Shown in pieces: positions 1-6,151 of a stretch of DNA of 10,592 bases. The notes below the pieces were generated by a model, which made no database searches, had not been told where the DNA came from, and saw only the letters and a list, made by a program, of their open reading frames with translations. Position 1 is the stretch's first letter, and the number at the start of each line of letters is the position of its first letter. The stretch comes from Hyphomicrobiales bacterium (GTDB lineage: Bacteria > Pseudomonadota > Alphaproteobacteria > Rhizobiales > Devosiaceae): NCBI GenBank assembly GCA_026989045.1, contig JALSJY010000111.1, forward strand, positions 1 through 10,592, written 5' to 3'. The translations under genes and the position numbers were made by a program.

Positions 1-81
1 GACAGTAGTAAGGCTTTTGTTGCGGAGCATTCAAAACTATTGCAACTGGTTGAGTTTAATTGCGATATTAAAGCTTTTTGA
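1..81 (+). CDS. Possible 3' end of an unidentified gene (partial)
   Basis: Frame 1 is open from the first base to a TGA at 79-81 and gives 26 residues ending LVEFNCDIKAF. The composition is mixed and amphipathic, as expected for a protein C-terminus. Frame 2 is also open, to a TGA at 89-91, but its product is less protein-like: hydrophobic, with CGG and AGG arginine codons that are unusual here. I prefer frame 1. The fragment is too short for me to recognise a family, so no function is proposed. If real, the gene runs in the same direction as the kinase operon but is separated from it by more than 400 bases. Confidence 0.35.
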   Translation, partial: DSSKAFVAEHSKLLQLVEFNCDIKAF

Positions 82-124
82 CCTGCATTGAGTGCCGCAT
101 TACTTATAGTGTTTTTTTTTGCAT

Positions 125-187
125 TAAAATCCAAATTTTGTGGTTGGATAACGATAAACGCTAGTCCTAACCAAAATGTGGATTTTA
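125..187. repeat. Imperfect inverted repeat, potential stem-loop
   Basis: The arms at 125-148 and 165-187 can form about 21 base pairs around a 16-base loop. The interruptions are one A/G mismatch (134/178), a two-base bulge at 141-142 and a one-base bulge at 168. The outer core reads AAAATCCAAATTTTG on the left and pairs with CAAAATGTGGATTTT on the right. No T-run follows the right arm on the plus strand, so it is not a classical intrinsic terminator for the gene ending at 81. It may be a folded RNA element, a protein-binding site or a decayed repeat. Confidence 0.6.
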
Positions 188-260
188 TTAAAAACATTAT
201 ATCGCCCTAAATAGTTATTTATAAACTTAATGCTCAAAAGATGCCTTGAGAACATGATGT

Positions 261-289
261 AAATATTTAGCGACAAATATTTAAGCGAC
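261..289. repeat. Tandem repeat, two copies of a 14-15 base unit
   Basis: The unit AAATATTTAGCGAC (261-274) is followed at once by AAATATTTAAGCGAC (275-289), identical except for one extra A. Each copy begins with the perfect palindrome AAATATTT. Two adjacent palindrome-bearing units about 15 bases apart, roughly 230 bases before the kinase start, could be a paired operator. In AT-rich DNA slippage is an equally simple explanation. Confidence 0.55.
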
Positions 290-517
290 ATTGATTGAAT
301 TGGATGGGATTTAAGTCAAATTTTATCTAGTTGTTGGATTTCTTGTAAATAGATTATTTACTCTAACCTCAAAAACTATGATTTTTATGTAATAAACTTG
401 CCAATCTGTTATGTCACTTAAGGGTGTCTTAGGGCTTAGCTGGCAGGTTAGTTAATAGATAGAGAAAGAGTGCATATATTATTGAGCTTAACTTTTGAAA
501 TCGTAGCGTTTTTGTAA

Positions 518-1954
518 ATGAGTATCACCACGATGAAAATTTCGGATTTGCCGAGTAAGAATAAAATTATATTTGCGACTATTATAGGCTTTGTGATTAT
601 TGCAGGGTTCTTGTCAGTTAAATTGGGCTTAGACAGTTTTTGGCTGGCTATTACTATATTTAGTGTTTTGGCTGTGTCTTTTTACTTTAGAGAAAAAGCT
701 AAGCCTAATAACAATATATCAGAAATTAAAAATTTATCACTTGAGCATTTGGGTGATGGGGTGTTTTTGTTTGATAATGATGGTGAGCCAGAGTTTATTT
801 CTAATTCGCTAGCTAGGCTTTTTTCTTGTCAAAAATTCGAGTTAATTGGCTCTGGCCTGTTTGATAGGACTCATATAATGGATCGACCTTTATACCTTAG
901 GGCGGTTTCTTTGGCTCGTATGGATTGCAAAAAGCAGAATATTACTATTCGTATGCGTAAAGATAATATGGCTGCAAAACAATCAATTGCTGAATATATT
1001 TGGGTTGAAATTTCTTTAATGCCGATTGTGCAGAGTGATAAAAAATCTGCTCCTTATGCCATTGCTGCTATGTTTAAAGATGTTAGCCAACAAAGAAATG
1101 AGATGGAAGAATTGCTTAATAATACGCGAAATGAAAAAACTGATTTAGAAACAAAAAATCAGTTTTTAGCTATGATTGGGCATGAATTACGCACTCCACT
1201 CAATGCAATAGTGGGTTTTTCAGATTTGATGGTGAATCAGATTGGTGGAGGGCTTAAATCAGCCCATTTAGAATATGCACGAAATATTTCTCAAAGTGGC
1301 TATCATCTACTTGATGTAGTAAATGGCTTGCTTGATATGTCAAAGATTGAGGCCGGGAAGTTTGAATTAAGCACTAAAAGATTTGATTTGTCATCAATTA
1401 TTGAGCCTAGCATTCAAATTGTTTCAAAGCATGCGCAAGACAAGAAAATTAAGATAAGAGTTGAGATTGATAAAAATCTTCCGTTTATTGAAGCTGATGA
1501 AAGAGCTTGCCGCCAGATACTTATCAATTTGCTCTCAAATGCGATAAAATTTTCTTATAATGATTCTCAAATTATTTGCTCAATTAAAAGGCGAGGAAAT
1601 TCCCTTGTGTTTGGCGTAAGTGATGAGGGGATTGGCATGGAAAAAGAGCATATTGCTAGATTTGGTGAGCCATTTTTGCAGGCTCATGTTGGTATTAAGC
1701 GTGAATATGAAGGAACGGGGCTTGGTATCTCCATCGTTAAGGGTCTAGTGGATTTGCATCATGGTAGATTGATTGTGAAGTCTAAAATAGGCGTTGGCAC
1801 TATTATTTCAGTCTTTTTGCCGATTAGTGAGCCAGCAATTAAAATTGATGAAAAAACTGAAGTGTTGCAGAAAAATACTTTGCGAACTGATAAAAAATAT
1901 TTTGATGTTTTAGAAAAAGAAAAAATTATACAAAATCAAAGAAGGGCTGTGTAA
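518..1954 (+). CDS. Membrane PAS-domain sensor histidine kinase, PleC/DivJ-like dimerisation domain
   Basis: This is a hybrid-free sensor kinase that should autophosphorylate on histidine and pass the phosphate to a response regulator, none of which is encoded in the window. Residues about 17-34 and 38-56 form two membrane segments with almost no periplasmic loop. A PAS-like domain spans about 73-190, followed by a short coiled linker. The HisKA motif GHELRTPLNA carries phosphoacceptor H222. The downstream segment ending LLDMSKIEAG resembles the PleC/DivJ/PdhS cell-cycle kinases of alphaproteobacteria. The ATPase domain is complete: N-box N337 and N341, G1 DEGIGM (369-374), F-box FGEPF (382-386), G2 GTGLG (399-403). 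A basic tail of about 40 residues follows. The start is uncertain because no clear ribosome site precedes 518; ATG 533 is an alternative. The stop TAA directly abuts the ATG of the next gene. The kinase assignment is firm; the cell-cycle role is inference from the subfamily resemblance. Confidence 0.93.
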   Translation: MSITTMKISDLPSKNKIIFATIIGFVIIAGFLSVKLGLDSFWLAITIFSVLAVSFYFREKAKPNNNISEIKNLSLEHLGDGVFLFDNDGEPEFISNSLARLFSCQKFELIGSGLFDRTHIMDRPLYLRAVSLARMDCKKQNITIRMRKDNMAAKQSIAEYIWVEISLMPIVQSDKKSAPYAIAAMFKDVSQQRNEMEELLNNTRNEKTDLETKNQFLAMIGHELRTPLNAIVGFSDLMVNQIGGGLKSAHLEYARNISQSGYHLLDVVNGLLDMSKIEAGKFELSTKRFDLSSIIEPSIQIVSKHAQDKKIKIRVEIDKNLPFIEADERACRQILINLLSNAIKFSYNDSQIICSIKRRGNSLVFGVSDEGIGMEKEHIARFGEPFLQAHVGIKREYEGTGLGISIVKGLVDLHHGRLIVKSKIGVGTIISVFLPISEPAIKIDEKTEVLQKNTLRTDKKYFDVLEKEKIIQNQRRAV

Positions 1955-2875
1955 ATGACTTCTCAGGTAATTTCTAACTTGCCGATTATGGCAGGAAAAG
2001 CAATAATTCACTCGCTAGGGGCGGTGCTTAGTTGGCTATTTGCTAAAATTATTAGCTCTCCATTACTTAGTGCCATTGTGATCGTTATAAGTGTAGGCTC
2101 GCTTGCTAGCATAAATAATGCATTATTTATGCAAAAACAGGCGCATCCATCACCATTTTTTGCACCAAAGCACGAGATGGCTATTGTTGCGCCAATTCCA
2201 CAAGAGATTAAGCCTGTTGCTTTGTCGGCTTTACCTGAGGTGGTGACAAGCCAGCCTGTTTCTTTGCCATTACAAACAAACACTCCTATACCTGCTCCTA
2301 ATCCTGCAACTAGTCAGGCAGTAGCAAAAATTGATCATGGGCAAGTAGTTTTGATGCAGAAAAAACTAGCTAGTTTTGGTTTTTTTAATGAGGTTGCTGA
2401 TGGTTATTATGGCCCAAAAACAGCAGCTGCTATTCGTGCCTTTGAAAAGAGCGTGGGTAAAAAGCCCGTTGGAGCAATAACACCAGAAATATTACGAGAT
2501 ATATTATCTGCTAAAACTTCCCCTACTTCAGCAGTTGTTGAGCCAAATGTTAAACCAATGACTAGGCCAGATACGCACGTTAGTGCAAATAATTTGATTG
2601 AAGACCCAATTATGCAAATAGTTAGAAATGCTGCTAGTAATAACAATAATAGTGTGCCAGTTGCTCGGGTGCAAAAAGTTGATGAGCAGATGATTAAAAA
2701 TGTGCAATTGGGGCTTGCTAGCCTTGGCTTTTTATATGGAAAAGTTGATGGAGTTGCTGGTGCATCTACGTCTAAGGCTATTCGAGAGTTTGAAGTTTTT
2801 CATAATTATGAGGTAAGTGGAAAAGTTAGCCCTGAGCTGTTAGATATGCTGATTGGAGCAGGTGCTAAAATATAG
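1955..2875 (+). CDS. Membrane-anchored protein with two peptidoglycan-binding domains
   Basis: The 306-residue product has one hydrophobic segment near residues 33-52, then a proline- and alanine-rich linker to about 125. Two PG_binding_1 type domains follow. The first spans about 129-185 and contains LASFGFFNEVADGYYGPKT. The second spans about 244-301 and contains LASLGFLYGKVDGVAGAST. Both show the family pattern of a leucine-rich helix, a DG turn and a TxxAIRxFE helix. No catalytic domain (transpeptidase, amidase or lytic transglycosylase) is visible, so it probably tethers the inner membrane to the cell wall or senses wall material. The ATG follows the kinase stop with no gap, and a GAAGGG ribosome site at 1941-1946 lies inside the kinase 3' end, so the two are almost certainly co-transcribed. 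The gene holds two long perfect palindromes (2109-2132, 2362-2377). Confidence 0.88.
   Translation: MTSQVISNLPIMAGKAIIHSLGAVLSWLFAKIISSPLLSAIVIVISVGSLASINNALFMQKQAHPSPFFAPKHEMAIVAPIPQEIKPVALSALPEVVTSQPVSLPLQTNTPIPAPNPATSQAVAKIDHGQVVLMQKKLASFGFFNEVADGYYGPKTAAAIRAFEKSVGKKPVGAITPEILRDILSAKTSPTSAVVEPNVKPMTRPDTHVSANNLIEDPIMQIVRNAASNNNNSVPVARVQKVDEQMIKNVQLGLASLGFLYGKVDGVAGASTSKAIREFEVFHNYEVSGKVSPELLDMLIGAGAKI
2109..2132. repeat. Perfect 24-base palindrome inside the peptidoglycan-binding protein gene
   Basis: The left half GCATAAATAATG is the exact reverse complement of the right half CATTATTTATGC, with no spacer. The symmetry breaks just outside, where A faces A. It encodes residues about 52-60, just after the membrane segment. 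Whether it is functional is unknown. Confidence 0.8.
2362..2377. repeat. Perfect 16-base palindrome in the same gene
   Basis: AAAACTAG is followed directly by its reverse complement CTAGTTTT. It lies in the codons of the first peptidoglycan-binding domain (around residues 136-141). On its own this length is only mildly unusual; it is listed because the same gene also carries a 24-base palindrome. Confidence 0.6.
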
Positions 2876-2878
2876 GAA
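2874..2878 (+). promoter_or_regulatory. Ribosome binding site fixing the TTG start of the DUF1491 gene
   Basis: AGGAA overlaps the TAG stop of the preceding gene and lies five to six bases before TTG 2884. The next in-frame ATG is far inside the conserved domain, so this site supports initiation at TTG and points to translational coupling with the upstream gene. Confidence 0.6.
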
Positions 2879-2883
2879 AAAAA

Positions 2884-3243
2884 TTGTCTCAACTTCGTTC
2901 TGATATTTGGTGTGCTGCATTTGTGCGTTTACATAATGACCTTGGTAATTTTTGTGTGGTTGCAAAAAAAGGTCATGAAGTTGCAGGGCAGGTTTGGATT
3001 GAGCTTGATCATTTAGATAATAGTATTTCACTTTTTTCACCAGCTCCGATGTTAAAATATGATGCAGAAAAATACCAATTTGAGAGGGTGTTTGAGCGCA
3101 AGCTTAGTAAAGCCACGCCAGAAGAAGTGAAAAGTAAAATTGCGCAAGAGTTAAATTTTGACCCTGATATTTGGGTGATTGCGCTTGAAATTCGCAATAG
3201 TAAGCAGGCGATTGAAAGCAAGCTTGGTATAAATATTATTTAG
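2884..3243 (+). CDS. DUF1491 family protein, TTG start
   Basis: The 119-residue product matches the alphaproteobacterial DUF1491 family in length and pattern. It opens with LRSDIWCAAFVR, continues with a strand pair around VVAKKGHEVAGQVWIELD, then the SLFSPAPM segment, and ends with a helical region containing FDPDIWVIALE. The family has no established function that I know of. It looks like a small soluble cytoplasmic protein with no signal peptide or membrane segment. TTG is chosen as start because an AGGAA site lies just before it and the family N-terminus begins there. It is the third gene of the kinase operon, eight bases after the preceding stop. Its stop is one base from the convergent DUF2336 stop, so no separate terminator fits between them. 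Confidence 0.82.
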   Translation: MSQLRSDIWCAAFVRLHNDLGNFCVVAKKGHEVAGQVWIELDHLDNSISLFSPAPMLKYDAEKYQFERVFERKLSKATPEEVKSKIAQELNFDPDIWVIALEIRNSKQAIESKLGINII

Positions 3244-3244
3244 C

Positions 3245-4390
3245 TTAACTTGCATGGCGGGCAGGGATTTTTTTTAACACATCAATAGCTTTATCGATTG
3301 GTTGTTGACTAGAAGCTGCTTTGGTGTCTGCTAGTTTTGTTCTACTTCTTGATGTTTGAGAGAATTTTACCTTGGTTAAATCAAGTAGATTAACCTCTTG
3401 GCGCCAAACGCTTAGTAGAAAAGCCATCGAATCAACGCTTACTTCATTAAATAATTTTGCAAAAATAGCTAGCGCTTTTGATCTGTCCTTATCGTGTGAA
3501 GTTGCATGGATTAAGACTCTTAAGCCATCTTGTACTGTGCAGCCAAAAGCTCTTAGCACAATGAATAACGCTGCCCCGCTTTCATCATGAGCAATCTGCC
3601 CGCACCTAACATCTTCTAGTCCAGTAATTTGTGATAGTAATTTTGTTACTTCAGGGCGGCGGTTTTGAGAAAATAATTTCATCAATGCTTTAGTTAACTG
3701 GCTATTTGCAACTGAAATTTGCTCAAGGGTTTTTTTAATTGGGGCATCTGGAGTTTTGCGACTAGAAAATGCAAAAATCACCTTTAGGCGATCTTCTTCG
3801 CTTAAATCAAAAAATGCAGGGGATAGTAGGGCTGCATCAAAATCATCTCTTTTTGCTAGCGAGAATGCGACTTGGTGATCCATTTGTGCAGAGCGGGCTA
3901 AAGCGTTTAGGAATGGTCCTTTTGCGCTAAAAGATGTGTTTGCAGCAAGCGCGCGATATATTTTCCGCGAGTTCATTTGGAATAATTTTGTAAGGGTTGC
4001 ATTTGTTAAATCTGTGCGCTTGGCAATGTTAGCACAAGTTTGGATATCTTTATCATCTATTATTTGATTTAAGCTTTGTTGTGAGATGTTTTTGGCAGAT
4101 AAAATATAATCATCTAAATCTTGGCCAATATTATCGATGACTAATTGTTCTAAAGAATAGGTAAGATTTTCAGAGCGCCCAAGTATTGCCGCGCCTTTAT
4201 GGCGGGCTTTATCTTGCGCTGTTTGGAACAGACGAGTTGCAAGGGTTTCAAATTGCTCAATTTCATTTGGTAATGGTTTTATTCGACGCATGAAAGCATC
4301 ACACGCAGCGACCAATAAGCTACTGGCTCTTTTAGAGTCATTAGTTTGGGTTAGCAATTGATATGTTTCATAAGGCTGAAAGCCAATCAT
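3245..4390 (-). CDS. DUF2336 family protein
   Basis: The 381-residue product resembles the DUF2336 proteins of alphaproteobacteria: soluble, almost entirely helical, with repeated short helical pairs that suggest a HEAT-like scaffold. Typical segments are ILGRSENLTYSLEQLVID near residues 69-86, the IAKRTDLTNATLTKLF repeat near 122-137, and the C-terminal block with ALFIVLRAFGC and FAKLFNEVSVDSMAFLLS. The last 40 residues are basic and low in complexity. The biochemical role of the family is not established. ATG 4390 is supported by AGGAAA about five bases upstream on the minus strand. The gene stands alone, divergent from the small protein at 4573 and convergent with the DUF1491 gene. A CtrA-like box lies about 60 bases before its start. 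Confidence 0.8.
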   Translation of the reverse strand: MIGFQPYETYQLLTQTNDSKRASSLLVAACDAFMRRIKPLPNEIEQFETLATRLFQTAQDKARHKGAAILGRSENLTYSLEQLVIDNIGQDLDDYILSAKNISQQSLNQIIDDKDIQTCANIAKRTDLTNATLTKLFQMNSRKIYRALAANTSFSAKGPFLNALARSAQMDHQVAFSLAKRDDFDAALLSPAFFDLSEEDRLKVIFAFSSRKTPDAPIKKTLEQISVANSQLTKALMKLFSQNRRPEVTKLLSQITGLEDVRCGQIAHDESGAALFIVLRAFGCTVQDGLRVLIHATSHDKDRSKALAIFAKLFNEVSVDSMAFLLSVWRQEVNLLDLTKVKFSQTSRSRTKLADTKAASSQQPIDKAIDVLKKIPARHAS

Positions 4391-4451
4391 GCAAGTTTCC
4401 TATGAATAAAGAGAGTTAAAGTTTCATATAATGATTGTTCATTGAAAAAAG

Positions 4452-4468
4452 TTAGCAGACTATTAACC
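4452..4468 (+). promoter_or_regulatory. CtrA-like binding box in the divergent spacer
   Basis: TTAG, seven bases, then TTAACC matches the alphaproteobacterial CtrA pattern TTAA-N7-TTAAC with one mismatch in the first half-site. It lies 62 bases before the DUF2336 start and about 105 bases before the small-protein start, so it could serve either. In AT-rich DNA such matches arise by chance, so this is a candidate only. Confidence 0.3.
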
Positions 4469-4572
4469 TTGATGGTTTCTTAATGAATTTCATACCATAA
4501 TTCACATAAATATTGATTTTGTAATGATTGTGGTGATGAATTGCTTGAAATAGTGGACTAAGGTGGAGAAAA

Positions 4573-4758
4573 ATGATGGGAAAGCTCATCAAACTCAATG
4601 AATGTAATCGTTCTGATTCGAAAAAATTAGAGGCAGAAAAATCTACCCCTGAAAATGCCATGGGACAAATAATCATGTTTAATGGTATTCGTTACGAGCG
4701 TCAAAAAGATACAATTAAGGGTGATAATAACCCTAATAAAAAACGCAAACGCGGATAA
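4573..4758 (+). CDS. Small basic protein of unknown function
   Basis: The 61-residue product has a lysine-rich first half, a central segment GQIIMFNGIRYERQ and a very basic tail KKRKRG. I recall similar short proteins in rhizobial genomes, with an N-terminal variable part, a hydrophobic strand plus G(V/I)RYER, and a basic end. No function is known to me. A GGAG site at 4565-4568 precedes two consecutive ATGs at 4573 and 4576. The second has the better spacing, so the protein may be one residue shorter. This gene, not the long overlapping frame that begins at 4682, should be read here, because its conserved-looking motif lies in the overlap. Its stop is four bases before the proposed TTG start of the lipoprotein gene, suggesting coupling. 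The charge could suit nucleic-acid or ribosome contact, but that is conjecture. Confidence 0.65.
   Translation: MMGKLIKLNECNRSDSKKLEAEKSTPENAMGQIIMFNGIRYERQKDTIKGDNNPNKKRKRG
4751..4755 (+). promoter_or_regulatory. Weak ribosome binding site before the lipoprotein TTG start
   Basis: GCGGA, overlapping the last codons of the small-protein gene, lies seven bases before TTG 4763. It is a poor match, but it fits initiation by coupling from the upstream gene and gives a normal lipoprotein signal length. Confidence 0.35.
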
Positions 4759-4762
4759 TATT

Positions 4763-5584
4763 TTGGTTCGATTTATTTTATTGATTGTTATCTTTGGTTT
4801 AATTTCTGCCTGTACTCGCCCAACAGGGGATTTTGGTCGTGTGCAGCCTAATTTTATTCATGATGATATTTTGCCTGCAGCTGGAAAGTTGCGAGCTAAA
4901 GCTGATGGTGAGCCAGTTTCAAATCTTAATTTGACTGATGAAGAAGGTGAGATGCATAATAGGGTGTGGCGATTCCTTGCTGCCCCTCATGCCAAAGACT
5001 GGTTTTATGATATAGCTGTTGAATGGCAGCGAACACGCCTTATTGCTGCAACAGATAGTGAATTCTCAATTGAGAGATATTATAATTTTTTGCGATCTGA
5101 GCGTTATTCGTCATCGAGGGTGAGATATTTTAAACTTGCTAACGATATTGATGCTGACCTTAATACTGCTCCGAGTGTGTTTAAAACTATTTGTGCTGCG
5201 CTTGAGATTGATCGGCGTAGAGCGATTGCTGTTAATTCTTTAAATAGTGCGGGGGCATTGGAGCGAAATGCAGTGAATCAGCGACAAGCTGAAAATGCAA
5301 TATTTATAGATTGGTTTGTTCGTGCAATTCGTTTTCGCTATGACAGCTATTCATTGGCACTTGAAAGACTGTTGATTGAAACTCCGCATGAGGGGGCGCG
5401 AGATATTGACAGAAGATTGAGTAGTTTTGCAATTGAAGTTGAGCGAGCGGAACGGCGTGATTTTTGTGGTTCGTCTTTGGTTTATTCTAAAAAATCCAAT
5501 GCAAACACAATACCTTCAAGATATGAAACTAAATCGAATATTTTTGGCTCTGCAAATAATTCTGAACCTGAATATTTAAAATAG
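4763..5584 (+). CDS. Predicted lipoprotein of unknown function, TTG start
   Basis: With TTG 4763 as start the product has 273 residues and begins VRFILLIVIFGLISAC. This is a compact lipoprotein signal: arginine, hydrophobic core and ISAC lipobox, with lipidated cysteine C17 encoded at 4811-4813. The same frame is open further upstream to ATG 4682, but that adds 27 residues overlapping the small gene in another frame and makes an odd N-terminus, so I reject it. The mature part starts TRPTGDFGR and contains DEEGEMHNRVWRFLAAPHAKDWFY-type sequence (split at about residue 80), then a charged helical body rich in arginine. I recall this pattern as a hypothetical lipoprotein in Hyphomicrobiales, with no assigned function. 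No catalytic motif is visible. It probably sits at the periplasmic face of a membrane. It is convergent with the DUF1254 gene across 12 bases. Confidence 0.75.
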   Translation: MVRFILLIVIFGLISACTRPTGDFGRVQPNFIHDDILPAAGKLRAKADGEPVSNLNLTDEEGEMHNRVWRFLAAPHAKDWFYDIAVEWQRTRLIAATDSEFSIERYYNFLRSERYSSSRVRYFKLANDIDADLNTAPSVFKTICAALEIDRRRAIAVNSLNSAGALERNAVNQRQAENAIFIDWFVRAIRFRYDSYSLALERLLIETPHEGARDIDRRLSSFAIEVERAERRDFCGSSLVYSKKSNANTIPSRYETKSNIFGSANNSEPEYLK

Positions 5585-5596
5585 TTGAGAGTTGAT

Positions 5597-6151
5597 TTAT
5601 TCACTCTGCCCCACGTGAGAGCATTTTAATGCTTTGAGTTGCTCTTGATAGCGTTGCCACATTGCTGGGTGGGGGACGGACAATCTTATTACAACAAACA
5701 CTTCATCGCGTGGCGCTCTTACTATTAAAATCCCGCTTTGCAGTTCAATTTTTTGCTCAGCTAAAAGTCGAGTTTGAGCGGGATTAAATATTCCAAGGTC
5801 AAGAGACTGTCCACCACCAGAGCGATTTGTAGTTGAGTAAATTGCAACGCCATTTTTATCAAATACGCCTAGTGACCAAAAATCAGTTGGTAGTTTTCCG
5901 CTTAATAGGCCCGGGCCAATTGATAAGTCAAAGCGACAAACTGCGTAGGTTAATTCGGGGTCTAGGCGCAAGATATTTTCTTCTTGTTGTTTTGGTTTTT
6001 CAATGATTATGAGTTCACCCGGAGCGCCAATTTTTGAAAAAACATTCCATATATTATTAGGAACTAAATGAGGTAGTGAAAGAATTAGGGTTAGGTGGAT
6101 TATAAGGCCAAGTAAAATGCCGCCAAATATCCATAGAGCTGATTTTATCAT
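5597..6151 (-). CDS. Small DUF1254-type membrane protein
   Basis: The 184-residue product has one N-terminal membrane segment (about 5-28) and a periplasmic domain resembling the short DUF1254 proteins of Hyphomicrobiales. The recognisable parts are CRFDLSIGPGLLSGKLPTDFWSLGVFDKNG, spanning about residues 72-101, the YSTTNRSGG turn, and a late strand ILIVRAPRDE. Longer bacterial homologues carry DUF1254 and DUF1214 in one chain; here they are separate proteins. The start ATG overlaps the DUF1214 stop by four bases (ATGA), and AGAGGG lies six bases upstream, so translation is coupled. It is the last gene of the operon led by the penicillin-binding protein. The molecular function is not known; the context suggests a role at the cell wall or inner membrane. 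Confidence 0.78.
   Translation of the reverse strand: MIKSALWIFGGILLGLIIHLTLILSLPHLVPNNIWNVFSKIGAPGELIIIEKPKQQEENILRLDPELTYAVCRFDLSIGPGLLSGKLPTDFWSLGVFDKNGVAIYSTTNRSGGGQSLDLGIFNPAQTRLLAEQKIELQSGILIVRAPRDEVFVVIRLSVPHPAMWQRYQEQLKALKCSHVGQSE

Larger units (their letters stand above)
82..517. other. Non-coding spacer before the kinase operon
   Basis: This AT-rich stretch of about 436 bases has no convincing reading frame on either strand. It holds a run of nine T at 112-120, a large imperfect inverted repeat at 125-187 and a tandem repeat at 261-289. A weak CtrA-like half-site pair lies at 418-432. I could not pick out a confident -35/-10 promoter. The kinase promoter is presumably in the last 200 bases, where loose -10-like strings such as TATATT (475-480) occur without a good -35. 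Confidence 0.6.

Noticed and set aside
84..120. A possible intrinsic terminator before the run of nine T at 112-120.
   Set aside because: Only three-base stems can be drawn before the T-run, so no stable hairpin supports it.
418..432. A CtrA-like pattern TTAA-N7-TTAG about 90 bases before the kinase start.
   Set aside because: It has a mismatch in the second half-site and lacks the following C. In AT-rich DNA this is too weak to list as a site.
2840..3040. Minus-strand open frame of 66 codons opposite the DUF1491 gene.
   Set aside because: It is a shadow of well-supported coding sequence on the plus strand, has no recognisable domain and crosses two genes.
4682..4762. An ATG-started N-terminal extension of the lipoprotein.
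   Set aside because: It overlaps the small basic gene in another frame, lacks a ribosome site and would bury the lipoprotein signal 27 residues inside the protein.
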